Numbered from the stretch's first letter, positions 9,109 through 17,787 are shown. The stretch: 64,000 nt of DNA from an uncultured Akkermansia sp. (GCA_947601655.1 CANQGG010000002.1:36667-100666); one strand, 5' to 3'. Made by a program: numbers and translations. Notes: a model not told the origin generated them from the letters alone.

Positions 9109-9213
9109 TTAGCGCTGAGCAAGAACAGGAGTCTCAGGCGTGGGTGGGAGTGAGTTAGCTGAAGCTGTCCCGACTACCATTCCAAGCAATAAAATGAGAG
9201 TTTTCGTCTTCAT
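9109..9213 (-). CDS. Small secreted peptide (34 residues)
   Basis: A short ORF in the otherwise empty 300-bp gap after dus. It encodes a signal peptide, MKTKTLILLLGMVVGTASA, and a mature part of about 15 residues (NSLPPTPETPVLAQR). Support: a good Shine-Dalgarno GAGAGGTG eight bases before the ATG, and a sigma-70 promoter just upstream. I do not recognise the product. It may be a genuine small secreted peptide, or a gene truncated by a frameshift, since the next frame stays open beyond the stop without looking like a known domain. Confidence 0.5.
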   Translation of the reverse strand: MKTKTLILLLGMVVGTASANSLPPTPETPVLAQR

Positions 9214-9244
9214 ATTTATTTACACCTCTCGGGGTGCCGGGCGC

Positions 9245-9272
9245 ATTCTAGTCCTCTTTTCTCCTCCGTCAA
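9245..9272 (-). promoter_or_regulatory. sigma-70 promoter of the small secreted peptide
   Basis: On the minus strand: -35 TTGACG (9272-9267), a 16-bp spacer and -10 TAGAAT (9250-9245). The leader is about 25 nt and carries a Shine-Dalgarno. Confidence 0.65.
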
Positions 9273-9346
9273 GTCTAAAATCCATTTTTCTTTCTTTTTC
9301 TCTCTAACAATTTTTTTGCCAGAAGAATCCTCCGGGTGAGGGAGAA

Positions 9347-10369
9347 CTAGTGCACCGAATGCAGGAGTCGATGCCTGAGGAGCAGAAACCCCTCATCGAG
9401 AAGATTGAGCGGATTGAGGCGCAGTATGTGCCTTCCGTGGATTTTTACAGATCTGATCTGTGGGGTTTCAGGATGACTGATCTGATGCTGCTTGATGGTT
9501 TGCACGACCCGATGGAAGATGTTATAACGAGTGATAAGGAGACGGCGCGCCTCGCGTAAAGCCGGGAGTCTCTTTTCATATTCGTTGTCGCGAATGGCTT
9601 TACGGATGATTTCAAGTGCTGCAGGTGGATCGTCGATAGGAATTGGAATTACGCACTCCTTCGGAAAAATTTCTGTCAGCGCGGGATCCCCTGCATAAAA
9701 GGTGAGGCAGAGTCCGAGTATCGGGTCAGATATTTTATCGGACCAGTGATAGGGATGGATATAATTTTCCACCGCCAGGTGGTAGCGGTAGTCTGAGAGA
9801 GCAGTTGTTTTGGAGTCGAGCGGGGCTTTGCCCCAGCCAAACCAATCCATCTCCGGGATATGCTTAGAGATATATTCCGTGAGGTGATAACGATTGAAGT
9901 GTTGAGTATGCTTCATCATCTTGGTGGAGCATACCGTGGAGAAAAGTTTGGACTTTGGCCAGTCGGACCGTTCGTAAACCTCTTCCGCACTGTAGCCAGC
10001 CATCCACATCAGGCAGCCCTGTCCGCGCCGCCAATTACGATGAGGTAGGTAGCAGCGGTCATGCGTGGTGAGCACATATTCGAATTGCCGCGTGTAGCAG
10101 TTTGGATAAAGTTTGATGCTTGGAGGCTCTGCCGTAATGAGAATTGTGTGTTCCTTTGGGCACGCCAAGGGCTCTGTCTCGTGGCGAATACTCCCTGAAT
10201 TTTTTCGAGGCATATCGTCGTAGACTACCAGCCAATCGTAATCCCTGCAGCGCGCATCCGCGATGAATTGCACGCCAGTGCGCTCTTGTTCTTTCTCTGA
10301 TACGGGGAGTATCCGGGAAGGTGATTCAGGTCCCATGCCGGGCAATATCAGTTTAACGCGCGTTCCCAT
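9347..10369 (-). CDS. Glycosyltransferase family 10 (fucosyltransferase-like)
   Basis: A 340-residue protein whose C-terminal half carries the GT10 alpha-1,3/4-fucosyltransferase signature: YRYHLAVENYIHPYHWSDK, then SDPILGLCLTFYAGDP. These correspond to the GDP-fucose-binding ENxxxxxYxTEK and GxxPxYxG motifs. Such enzymes add fucose or a related sugar to surface glycans. There is no signal peptide, so it would act in the cytoplasm or at the inner membrane face, probably on O-antigen or capsule precursors. The start at 10369 (MGTRVKLILP) is preferred over in-frame ATGs at 10381 and 10393 because the -10 box TATAAT covers 10381. No glycan-synthesis cluster surrounds it. The promoter is divergent from that of fmt. 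Confidence 0.82.
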   Translation of the reverse strand: MGTRVKLILPGMGPESPSRILPVSEKEQERTGVQFIADARCRDYDWLVVYDDMPRKNSGSIRHETEPLACPKEHTILITAEPPSIKLYPNCYTRQFEYVLTTHDRCYLPHRNWRRGQGCLMWMAGYSAEEVYERSDWPKSKLFSTVCSTKMMKHTQHFNRYHLTEYISKHIPEMDWFGWGKAPLDSKTTALSDYRYHLAVENYIHPYHWSDKISDPILGLCLTFYAGDPALTEIFPKECVIPIPIDDPPAALEIIRKAIRDNEYEKRLPALREARRLLITRYNIFHRVVQTIKQHQISHPETPQIRSVKIHGRHILRLNPLNLLDEGFLLLRHRLLHSVH

Positions 10370-10379
10370 GACAGTGGAC

Positions 10380-10408
10380 ATTATAAACGGCATGGATCAT
10401 TTTTGCAA
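10380..10408 (-). promoter_or_regulatory. sigma-70 promoter of the GT10 gene
   Basis: On the minus strand: -35 TTGCAA (10408-10403), a 17-bp spacer and a perfect -10 TATAAT (10385-10380). Ten bases separate it from the ATG at 10369, giving a leader of about 3 nt or none. The last base of the -10 falls in the upstream ATG at 10381. Confidence 0.75.
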
Positions 10409-10452
10409 GGAGGCAATCTCAGGGTATTCGTATCAGAACATAGGGTTTGTTC

Positions 10453-10481
10453 TTGACAAGAAAGGCGGATGCCTCTAAAAG
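10453..10481 (+). promoter_or_regulatory. sigma-70 promoter of fmt
   Basis: A perfect -35 TTGACA (10453-10458), a 17-bp spacer and -10 TAAAAG (10476-10481). Only five bases precede the fmt ATG at 10487, so the transcript is probably leaderless. The GGGGG just before the ATG could instead be read as a weak Shine-Dalgarno. Confidence 0.65.
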
Positions 10482-10486
10482 GGGGC

Positions 10487-11473
10487 ATGCGTATCGTGAT
10501 GATGGCAACGGGAGATATTGCTCTGCCCTCCCTTGTGGCGTTGAAAGAGGAGGGGGTGCTTGTTGCCCTCGTCACACAACCGGATAAACCCGCAGGACGT
10601 CATCATCGACTCACGGCACCGCGCATCAAGCTTAAGGCGCAAGAATTCGGTATTCCCGTGCTGCAGCCAGAGAATGTGCGTACAGCGGAAGCGTTGTCAG
10701 ATCTGCAAGCGCTTGAACCGGATTTGCTTGTCGTCATGGCCTACGGGCAAATTCTATCGCAGGAGGTTATTGACCTGCCGAAAATTGCCTGCATTAACGC
10801 ACATGCTTCCTTGCTACCACGCCACCGGGGGGCGTCCTGTATCCAGGCTGCCATCGAGGCGGGGGATGATGAGACGGGCATTACGATCCTTCATGTAGTG
10901 AAAAAGCTGGATGCTGGGGATATCATTTGCCGGGCTGCCATCCCTCTGCGGGGTACAGAAACGGCGGAAGATCTGCACGATACCCTAGCGCAACTTGCTC
11001 CTCGTCCGTTGCTTGAGGCGATTCATGCCATTCAGGAGGGCACAGATGAGAGCACGCCGCAGGACGAGAGTCTGATGACTTATGCCCCGAAATTGCAGCG
11101 CAGCAACAGCTGTATTGATTGGTCGCAGCCGGCCTTACAGGTTGCTCGTAAAATTCGTGCCTACCATTCCTGGCCTGGAACCTTTACTTTCTACCCCTCG
11201 GTCAAGAGTGGAAATGACAAAACCATTAAGCTCTTTCCCCCGGTGGACGTCTTCACCAATATCTCCAAGCCTCTTGATGCATGTCCAGGCATGGTACTGG
11301 AAGCGAATGCGAGTGGGCTCATTATATCCTGCGGCGGTGTGCATGGCGGTGCCATCCGTATCTCGTCCCTTCAGCCGCCAGGAGCACGCAAGATGAATGT
11401 GGAAAGTTTTTTTGCCGGTCACACGATTTTACCCGGTATGATCCTTGGTCTTGCTTCCTCTGCCGGTTCCTGA
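10487..11473 (+). CDS. fmt: Methionyl-tRNA formyltransferase
   Basis: A 328-residue enzyme that formylates initiator Met-tRNA using 10-formyl-tetrahydrofolate. The N-terminal hydrolase domain has the family motifs TQPDKPAGR, INAHASLLPRHRGAS (active-site Asn and His) and HVVKKLDAGDII (Asp). The C-terminal OB-like tRNA-binding domain follows from about residue 210. The start at 10487 (MRIVMMATGD) matches the family N-terminus; the six upstream codons lie in the promoter. Usual length is about 310-330. No peptide deformylase gene is adjacent. Confidence 0.95.
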   Translation: MRIVMMATGDIALPSLVALKEEGVLVALVTQPDKPAGRHHRLTAPRIKLKAQEFGIPVLQPENVRTAEALSDLQALEPDLLVVMAYGQILSQEVIDLPKIACINAHASLLPRHRGASCIQAAIEAGDDETGITILHVVKKLDAGDIICRAAIPLRGTETAEDLHDTLAQLAPRPLLEAIHAIQEGTDESTPQDESLMTYAPKLQRSNSCIDWSQPALQVARKIRAYHSWPGTFTFYPSVKSGNDKTIKLFPPVDVFTNISKPLDACPGMVLEANASGLIISCGGVHGGAIRISSLQPPGARKMNVESFFAGHTILPGMILGLASSAGS

Positions 11474-11636
11474 CTTGCCTTATTTGGGACGATAGAATTA
11501 CTCCCCTTCAGGTATTTTTTGTGTCATACTTGTAGAAGAACAATTGAATTCCACGTTTTATTCTTTAGCATAGTCGCCCGCCCATTCTTCCTCTTGATGA
11601 ATACTAATGGGTGCACTACACCCCTTCTCCTATATC

Positions 11637-14030
11637 ATGTCAGCCCTTAATAAGTCCGCGTCGAAAAAGCCGACCAAGCCTGAGCCGAAGAAAGCTCCTG
11701 CCAAGAAAGTGACGCCAAAGCCTGCGCTGGAGAAAGCTCCTGCCAAGAAAGTGACGCAGAAGCCTGCGCCGAAGAAGGCTCCTGCCAAGAAGGTGACGCC
11801 AAAGCCTGCGCCGAAGAAGGCTCCTGCCAAGAAAGTGACGCAGAAGCCTGCGCTGGAGAAAGCTTCTGCCAAGAAGGTGACGCCAAAGCCTGCGCCGAAG
11901 AAGACTCCTGCCAAGAAGGTGACGCAGAAGCCTGAGTCGAAGAAAGCTCCTGCCAAGAAGGTGACGCAGAAGCCTGAGTCGAAGAAAGCTCCTGCCAAGA
12001 AGGTGATGCCGAAACCCGAGTCGGAGCCTGCTCTTGTCGAGATGCCGCGGAAAAAGGAGAAGAGCGGGGCGATACCTTCAGGTCACGATTCTAAGAACCG
12101 CCATTCGTCCAAAAGCGCTGCCAATTTTAAGGTTTCCACCGCGCAACTACAAGCTTTTTTCCCGGACGATATTACCCTGAAAACGGCTTTCAAAAACCTG
12201 CTGGCACTTGCCAAGAAAAATAATGGCTATGTGACGGATGACGACATTATCACCTCGCTCCCGGCAGAGGGGTTTGAGGAGCAGGATACTGAAAAACTTT
12301 TTGAGCGACTTCATTCTTTTGGGGTCGACGTGGTGGAAGAACCCGTCGGAGGAACGGCTTCTGATATGCACGGGCTTACTGCTGAGCAGCTTCGCGATCT
12401 ATCGGCAGATATGCCCGGCAAACTGATTGAGAATCCCATGGTTCAGGAAAAACTGCGGTTGCTTGTGTTGCAGGCCAGTGACCAAGGGTTTCTGACTTAT
12501 GATGATATCAATGATGTACTCCCTTCGAATCTCATCAATCCTGCGGATCATGAAAGGATCATGGAATGCCTCCGTGGAATGAATTTTCGCATCATTGATG
12601 CTTCCGAGATGGGAGAGGTTTCTTTGGGACAGCGTGAGGAAGGTCCTGTCGAGTCCGAGGATGTCGAAAAGACAGCGGATTTGGATGATCCCGTGCGCAT
12701 GTACCTCAAGCAGATGGGGCAGAAAGAACTTCTTAAGCGTGACGAAGAAGTGCAACTTTCACGCCGCATTGATCAGGCAGAAAGTGGCCTCCAGAAAAGT
12801 CTGCATCACGTTGGTGTCGTTGCTACCTATTACCGTGACCTGGCTTTCCGTCTTTTACAAAATAAGGAGAGGTTTGATCGTGTAGTTGCCGATAAAAATA
12901 TTGACCATCGCGAGCAGTATTTCAAGGACTTGCAGAATGCTCTTAACAAGCTGCAAGATCTCTACGAGTCGACGCAAGCATCGTATGTTGCGTTGCGACG
13001 CGCTCGCAAACGTCGCAAAGGTGTTGAGACCGCCCAACTAGATTTCAAAGCACGCATTAACAAGCTCCACGAGCTTTACAGACGTTTTTCCTACAAACCG
13101 AAAGTGTATGAGGATTTTGTCGAGAAGCTTAAGGAAATTCGCCAACGTATCCTCAAGATTCGTCGCCAACAAGAGACAGCGCCTGATGAGAAACTTTTCA
13201 AGGAGAAGCTCGCTGATATTGAGATGCAGTTATGGATGCCCATTGATGACTTCATGGAACATTACCGCGTCATGCGCGCTCATATGAAAGCGGCGAAGGA
13301 ATCAAAAGGAGAGATGATTGAGGCGAACCTGCGCCTTGTTATCTCCATCGCAAAGAAGTATACCAATCGAGGCCTTGCCTTCTTAGATCTCATTCAGGAG
13401 GGTAACATGGGACTCATGAAAGCTGTGGAAAAATTTGAATATCGCCGCGGCTACAAGTTCTCTACCTACGCTACATGGTGGATTCGCCAGGCCATTACCC
13501 GGTCCATAGCGGATCAAGCCCGAACCATCCGTATTCCCGTGCATATGATTGAGACTATCAACAAGCTCATGCGTGTGCAGAAAAGACTTGTTCAGGACCT
13601 GGGAAGGGAACCCACACCTGAGGAGATATCTGTCCATTGCGGTATGTCTGTGGAGCGGGTTCGCAGCGTACTCAAAATGGCGCAACAACCTATCTCCATG
13701 CAGCAACCCGTTGGAGACTCTGATGATACTTCTTTCGGTGATTTTCTCGAAGATAAAAGTGCTGAAAACCCGATGGACGGGGCGGCTTTTAACTCCCTGC
13801 GAGAAAAGCTTTCCGTTGTGTTGAATACACTTAATGACCGTGAGCGAGCCGTTATTGAGCAACGCTTCGGATTGCGTGATGGTAATCCTCGTACGCTGGA
13901 GGAGGTCGGACGACAATTTAACGTGACCCGTGAGCGCATCCGTCAGATTGAAGCAAAGGCTTTGCGTAAGCTGCGCCATCCCTCCCGTATCCAGAAAATT
14001 AAGGGATTCCTTGACTCTACAGCGGATTAA
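11637..14030 (+). CDS. rpoD: Primary sigma factor (RpoD/SigA) with a lysine-rich repeat N-terminus
   Basis: The 797-residue housekeeping sigma factor. Residues 18-129 are eight 14-residue Lys/Pro/Ala repeats ([11 protein letters not shown] type). Two region-1.1-like helical domains seem to follow in tandem (about 181-236 and 266-322). Region 1.2 ([12 protein letters not shown]), a long charged non-conserved segment, region 2 ([37 protein letters not shown]), region 3 ([22 protein letters not shown]) and region 4 ([34 protein letters not shown]) are all intact. It should recognise TTGACA/TATAAT promoters, consistent with those seen here. The ATG at 11637 ([10 protein letters not shown]) starts the lysine-rich part; an in-frame ATG at 11607 is less likely. 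No clear promoter or Shine-Dalgarno was found. Confidence 0.96.
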   Translation: MSALNKSASKKPTKPEPKKAPAKKVTPKPALEKAPAKKVTQKPAPKKAPAKKVTPKPAPKKAPAKKVTQKPALEKASAKKVTPKPAPKKTPAKKVTQKPESKKAPAKKVTQKPESKKAPAKKVMPKPESEPALVEMPRKKEKSGAIPSGHDSKNRHSSKSAANFKVSTAQLQAFFPDDITLKTAFKNLLALAKKNNGYVTDDDIITSLPAEGFEEQDTEKLFERLHSFGVDVVEEPVGGTASDMHGLTAEQLRDLSADMPGKLIENPMVQEKLRLLVLQASDQGFLTYDDINDVLPSNLINPADHERIMECLRGMNFRIIDASEMGEVSLGQREEGPVESEDVEKTADLDDPVRMYLKQMGQKELLKRDEEVQLSRRIDQAESGLQKSLHHVGVVATYYRDLAFRLLQNKERFDRVVADKNIDHREQYFKDLQNALNKLQDLYESTQASYVALRRARKRRKGVETAQLDFKARINKLHELYRRFSYKPKVYEDFVEKLKEIRQRILKIRRQQETAPDEKLFKEKLADIEMQLWMPIDDFMEHYRVMRAHMKAAKESKGEMIEANLRLVISIAKKYTNRGLAFLDLIQEGNMGLMKAVEKFEYRRGYKFSTYATWWIRQAITRSIADQARTIRIPVHMIETINKLMRVQKRLVQDLGREPTPEEISVHCGMSVERVRSVLKMAQQPISMQQPVGDSDDTSFGDFLEDKSAENPMDGAAFNSLREKLSVVLNTLNDRERAVIEQRFGLRDGNPRTLEEVGRQFNVTRERIRQIEAKALRKLRHPSRIQKIKGFLDSTAD
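11688..12023 (+). repeat. Eight tandem 42-bp repeats inside rpoD
   Basis: Eight in-frame copies of a 42-bp unit encoding KK(A/T)PAKKV(T/M)(P/Q)KP plus a two-residue tail (AL, AP or ES), with a few substitutions such as KAS for KAP. Units end with alternating tails, which suggests duplication of blocks larger than one unit. The tract resembles histone H1-like C-terminal tails. Confidence 0.95.
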
Positions 14031-14112
14031 CTACTGACTGTTCCTCCCTTCTTCAAGGCAGAAAAACATTGAAGAAAAGGGGACTTACGAGCATTTGCTG
14101 TGATGAATGCGC

Positions 14113-14141
14113 TTGCTCGGCATGGTTTCTCGCGGTACAAT
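14113..14141 (+). promoter_or_regulatory. sigma-70 promoter of pdxH
   Basis: -35 TTGCTC (14113-14118), a 17-bp spacer and -10 TACAAT (14136-14141). Six bases separate it from the pdxH ATG at 14148, so a leaderless transcript is predicted. Confidence 0.65.
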
Positions 14142-14147
14142 ACGGGC

Positions 14148-14786
14148 ATGGATCTGTCAGCCTTTCGCGAGGAATATTTGAAAGAGACTCTGCATCGTCG
14201 GGATCTCGCGGAGAGTCCTTTCGAGCAATTTGATCGTTGGTTTAAGCAGGCGTTGGAAAGTGGGATCCCCGAACCAAATGCTATGAGTATTGCCACCGCG
14301 ACCAAGCAGGGCATGCCCTCTCTGCGTACCGTGTTGCTCAAGTATTACGATGATCGGGGTTATGTGTTCTTCACCAACTATACCAGTCGTAAGGCCAACG
14401 AGATTTTTCAAAATCCAGAAGTTTGCATGTTACTTCCGTGGGTAACTTTGGAGCGGCAGATCATCGTGTATGGGCGAGCCGAGAAAATTTCGCGTACGGA
14501 GACTATGAGGTACTTTTTAACCCGTCCACGTGAATCGCAACTGGGGGCATGGGTTTCGCACCAGAGTCAGGTTATCTCTACTCGTAAATTGCTTATGATG
14601 AAACTTAGCGAGCTAAGAACCAAGTTTGCTGAGGGTAAGGTGCCTCTCCCGGATTTCTGGGGGGGATTCCGCATTATTCCTCACCACATGGAGTTCTGGC
14701 AGGGCGGACCTGGCCGCATTCACGATCGCTTCCTTTACACCCTGCTGCCGGATTCCTCATGGGATATTCGTCGTTTGCAGCCATGA
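14148..14786 (+). CDS. pdxH: Pyridoxamine 5'-phosphate oxidase
   Basis: A 212-residue FMN enzyme making pyridoxal 5'-phosphate from the pyridoxine or pyridoxamine phosphates. The family pattern is complete: MSIATATKQGMPSLRTVLLK, FFTNYTSRKANEI, the RESQLGAWVSHQSQVI segment, and the C-terminal WGGFRI...HHMEFWQGG...RIHDRFLYT...WDIRRLQP. The start at 14148 (MDLSAFREEYLKE) fits the family and the promoter; an upstream in-frame ATG at 14100 would put the promoter inside the gene. Confidence 0.95.
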   Translation: MDLSAFREEYLKETLHRRDLAESPFEQFDRWFKQALESGIPEPNAMSIATATKQGMPSLRTVLLKYYDDRGYVFFTNYTSRKANEIFQNPEVCMLLPWVTLERQIIVYGRAEKISRTETMRYFLTRPRESQLGAWVSHQSQVISTRKLLMMKLSELRTKFAEGKVPLPDFWGGFRIIPHHMEFWQGGPGRIHDRFLYTLLPDSSWDIRRLQP

Positions 14787-14926
14787 CAGCAGGTAACCGA
14801 TCTCTATTCCGCGTGCTCGCGTAAGAGGGAGTAGGGAAATCATATTGGGGAGCTGGAGAGAGAAGAAAAATTCGGGTTTGATATCTGTCGTCTCGTATGC
14901 GGCAGATGGAGCGGGACGATACGTTC

Positions 14927-14955
14927 TTTACAGGTGACTGCTGCAAGTGTAAAAT
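14927..14955 (+). promoter_or_regulatory. sigma-70 promoter of the secreted protein gene at 14963
   Basis: -35 TTTACA (14927-14932), a 17-bp spacer and -10 TAAAAT (14950-14955). Seven bases separate it from the ATG at 14963. GGAG in that gap sits too close to the ATG to be a normal Shine-Dalgarno, so a leaderless start is likely. Confidence 0.7.
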
Positions 14956-14962
14956 GCGGAGC

Positions 14963-15730
14963 ATGAAAGCACAGTTCGCCTTGCTACTGGCGCTTGCCGT
15001 GTCGTGCTTTTCGCCGTTGTCAGCGGCGGAGCAGGGGATGTACGGTAGCATTGGGCAGCGTGTATGGCAAAATGAATGCGCAAGAAGTGTTCGGGGTTTG
15101 GTGAGTTGGAACGCTGGCGAGGGCTTCCCCTCGCTGGGCATTGGGCATTTCATTTGGTACCCTGCCGGATACCGTGGAGTATTTGACGAGAGCTTCCCAA
15201 AGTTTGTTGTTTTTGCCGAATCGCAGGGTGTGACGGTCCCGACGTTTTTTCGTGGTCCCGCGCCATGGTCCACGCGCGCTGCATTTCAAGCGGATCGATC
15301 TGGTTTGGTTGACCAGATGCGTAATTGGCTTTCTGCGCACATCGATCTGCAAGTGCAGTTCCTGGTGGCTCGATCTCATTCTGCCTTGTCGAGAATATTG
15401 CGCGCTGCGCGTAATCCGCAGATCGTGCATGCGCGCTACAAAGCTCTCGCCGCTACCGCGCAGGGATTGTACTGTATCGTGGATTACGTGAATTTCAAGG
15501 GTGAGGGTACGAAAATTGAAGAGCGCTACAACGGCTACGGTTGGGGGTTGCTACAAGTATTGGAGGAGATGCGGGGAATGCCGGGCGGGTCTGCAGCGGC
15601 AGGGGAGTTCAGCCGTGCTGCTGCCGTCGTACTTACTCGTCGTGTGGCAAATTCTCCGACTGTAAGAGGCGAGCAGCGTTGGTTGCCCGGCTGGTTGAAT
15701 CGTTGTCGTACATACTCTGGCGGTAAATAG
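14963..15730 (+). CDS. Secreted protein of unknown function
   Basis: A 255-residue protein with a clear signal peptide (MKAQFALLLALAVSCFSPLSAAE). I do not recognise the family with certainty. The N-terminal third has a strongly patterned segment, VWQNECARSVRGLVSWNAGE followed by GFPSLGIGHFIWYPAG, faintly reminiscent of lysozyme-type folds (a Glu followed by a GxGH turn). A muramidase-like role is only a guess. The C-terminal part has YNGYGWGLLQVLEEM. The frame is open 22 codons upstream, but that part covers the promoter, so 14963 is the start. Transcribed alone between pdxH and corA. Confidence 0.75.
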   Translation: MKAQFALLLALAVSCFSPLSAAEQGMYGSIGQRVWQNECARSVRGLVSWNAGEGFPSLGIGHFIWYPAGYRGVFDESFPKFVVFAESQGVTVPTFFRGPAPWSTRAAFQADRSGLVDQMRNWLSAHIDLQVQFLVARSHSALSRILRAARNPQIVHARYKALAATAQGLYCIVDYVNFKGEGTKIEERYNGYGWGLLQVLEEMRGMPGGSAAAGEFSRAAAVVLTRRVANSPTVRGEQRWLPGWLNRCRTYSGGK

Positions 15731-15742
15731 TATGATGTGCGC

Positions 15743-15760
15743 AAAAAACGGTTGTTTTTT
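15743..15760 (+). terminator. Possible weak terminator
   Basis: AAAAAAC-GGTT-GTTTTTT forms a short A/T-rich hairpin 12 bases after the stop of the secreted protein gene and before the corA promoter. The stem is weak, so Rho-independent termination is uncertain. Confidence 0.3.
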
Positions 15761-15783
15761 CATGCCCGTGTGTGCAATGGGGC

Positions 15784-15812
15784 TTGCTTTTAGCTGAAAA
15801 ATGCTCTAAACT
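15784..15812 (+). promoter_or_regulatory. sigma-70 promoter of corA
   Basis: -35 TTGCTT (15784-15789), a 17-bp spacer and -10 TAAACT (15807-15812). The predicted leader to the corA ATG is about 52 nt and holds two tiny overlapping ORFs (15832-15843 and 15843-15866). Confidence 0.65.
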
Positions 15813-15870
15813 GTGACCGCGCTGTGGCGCAATGGGTCAGTAATGCTAACCACTGAGCTTTTCTGAATCC

Positions 15871-16869
15871 ATGATACGCATCTACACACAGTCTGAGCAA
15901 GGGATTACGCGCACGGTGGGGCTGGATGAGCCTGTGAACCGCGGGGCGGCTATTTTTTGGATTGATTTGCTTACACCGGATGCGCAGGAGTTGGAGTTCG
16001 CAGAGAAGCTATGCGGAGTAGAGATGCCGACAAAGGATGAGATGCGGGAGATCGAGGCTACAAGCCGTTTGTATTGTGAGGACGGCGCACGTTTCATGAC
16101 GACGACTCTGTTATCGCGCGTAGAGACAGATGAGCCGACGATAGCAGAGATAACTTTTATACTTAAGGCGGAGATATTGATTACCATCCGACATACGGAT
16201 TCATATTCATTCCGCGTGTTTTCACATGCATTGCTGCGAATGCAGGAGACCAATCGTGATTTGGTGTTTATTGGACTGTTGGAGACCTTGGTGGATCGGC
16301 AAGCGGATGTGCTGGAGAGGTTCGGAACTGTGTTGGATGCACTTTCTAAGAAGGTTTTTGGCACGCACCACGCTACACGCCGCAATGCGAAGCGGGATGA
16401 TGACCCGGATACGGATGATCTACGCGATGCGTTGGAAGAGCTGGGGAGGGTGGGAGATCTCATCACGCGCCAGCGGGATGCTCTGGTGAACCTGTTGCGC
16501 ATGATTACTTTTGCGGGGAATGAGGAGAGCTGTATGAGTGCGCATGAGAGTTTGTATGTGCCGCTGCGTCCGGTTTCACGGGATGTCAATTCTCTTGCCG
16601 AATACGCATCATTTCTGTCCAACAAGATTAACTTCATGCTTGATGCAGTGCTGGGACTCATCAATATTGAGCAGAACGACATCGTGAAAGTGTTCACCAT
16701 AACATCTATTGTGTTTTTGCCGCCGACACTTGTGGCAAGCATATTTGGCATGAATTACAAATACATGCCATTTTTGGATACGGTATGGGGATTTTGGCTG
16801 TCCCTGGTGCTTATGGTGAGTTCTGCGGTCCTTCCGCTGGTGATATTCCGACTCAAACGTTACATTTGA
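15871..16869 (+). CDS. corA: CorA-family magnesium/divalent metal transporter
   Basis: A 332-residue protein with a large cytoplasmic N-terminal domain and two C-terminal membrane helices. The family signature is present: the first helix starts at VFTITSIVFLPPTLVASIF and is followed by GMNYKYMPF, the GMN pore-entrance motif. It then has a second helix and a basic tail (RLKRYI). CorA pentamers import Mg2+ (some members carry Co2+, Ni2+ or Zn2+). Length matches the family. Transcribed from its own promoter with a short leader, and argB follows nine bases after the stop, so the two may be co-transcribed. Confidence 0.93.
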   Translation: MIRIYTQSEQGITRTVGLDEPVNRGAAIFWIDLLTPDAQELEFAEKLCGVEMPTKDEMREIEATSRLYCEDGARFMTTTLLSRVETDEPTIAEITFILKAEILITIRHTDSYSFRVFSHALLRMQETNRDLVFIGLLETLVDRQADVLERFGTVLDALSKKVFGTHHATRRNAKRDDDPDTDDLRDALEELGRVGDLITRQRDALVNLLRMITFAGNEESCMSAHESLYVPLRPVSRDVNSLAEYASFLSNKINFMLDAVLGLINIEQNDIVKVFTITSIVFLPPTLVASIFGMNYKYMPFLDTVWGFWLSLVLMVSSAVLPLVIFRLKRYI

Positions 16870-16878
16870 AGAAGACCT

Positions 16879-17787
16879 ATGATAGCAACACGTAAAGTAG
16901 CTCAACCGGAACAGGAGATACTTAAAGCGAATATCCTTATTGAAGCGCTGCCGTATATGCAGGCGTATCGCGATAAGACGGTGCTTATCAAGTTTGGAGG
17001 GTCAGCGATGGATGATCCGGAATTGGTGCGCTCCCTCATGCGTGATATTGTGGTGTTGGAGAGTATGGGGATTAATCCGGTTGTGGTGCATGGTGGTGGC
17101 AAGGCCATCTCTGCTGCCATGGCAGATGCTGGGTTGGAGGCGCAGTTCATCAACGGACTTCGAGTCACCACATCGGAGGCTATCAATATCGTTGAAAAAA
17201 CTCTCACGGGGCAGATCAACCCTGGACTCGTAGAAATGATACGCCGAACGGGAGGTTCCGCGGTGGGAATCCCAGGGACAACGGTGTTTGTGGGCGAGAA
17301 ACTGGTGGAGAGAGATGAGAAAGGGGAGCCTTTGGATTTGGGCATGGTGGGGCAAGTGATCGGCTGTCGGCTTTCAAGAGTGGAGGAGGCATTGTCCTTG
17401 CAGCTTATACCGGTGATTTCGCCATTGGCGCGCGAGCTTGGCACGCAGCATGCCCTCAATGTGAATGCGGATCTGGCGGCGGCAGCGCTGGCTCGTGAGC
17501 TCAAGCCTGTGAAGCTGATCTACATCTCAGATGTGCCGGGCATTCTTCCGAAGCCGGATGACCGAAGCACCATCATCAAGAGCATAGATCGCAAGGAAGC
17601 AATACAGCTCATTGACGAAGGGGTTATCACAGGTGGGATGATTCCCAAGGTGAAGAGCGCGTTGGATGCGCTGAATGCCGGTGTACGCAAGGTGCACTTT
17701 ATTGATGGGCGTCTGCCGCACACACTGCTGCTGGAGATTTTCACTCCTCAGGGGATTGGCACAGAGATAGTGCGTGAGCAGCGCTGA
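16879..17787 (+). CDS. argB: Acetylglutamate kinase
   Basis: A 302-residue amino-acid kinase performing the second step of arginine synthesis. Motifs: LIKFGGSAMDD and VVVHGGGKAI (phosphate binding), NGLRVTT, NPGLVEMIRRTGG, VNADLAAAALA and LIYISDVPGIL. The N-terminal helix of about 25 residues (QPEQEILKANILIEALPYM) is typical of arginine-sensitive hexameric enzymes, so feedback inhibition by arginine is likely. Other arg genes are not adjacent. It overlaps the long reading frame of nadK but not its preferred start. Confidence 0.96.
   Translation: MIATRKVAQPEQEILKANILIEALPYMQAYRDKTVLIKFGGSAMDDPELVRSLMRDIVVLESMGINPVVVHGGGKAISAAMADAGLEAQFINGLRVTTSEAINIVEKTLTGQINPGLVEMIRRTGGSAVGIPGTTVFVGEKLVERDEKGEPLDLGMVGQVIGCRLSRVEEALSLQLIPVISPLARELGTQHALNVNADLAAAALARELKPVKLIYISDVPGILPKPDDRSTIIKSIDRKEAIQLIDEGVITGGMIPKVKSALDALNAGVRKVHFIDGRLPHTLLLEIFTPQGIGTEIVREQR

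Noticed and set aside
11630..11998. Antisense reading frame with repetitive hydrophobic protein opposite the rpoD repeats
   Set aside because: It is the mirror of the lysine-rich 42-bp repeats; no start context or promoter, and rpoD is the real gene.
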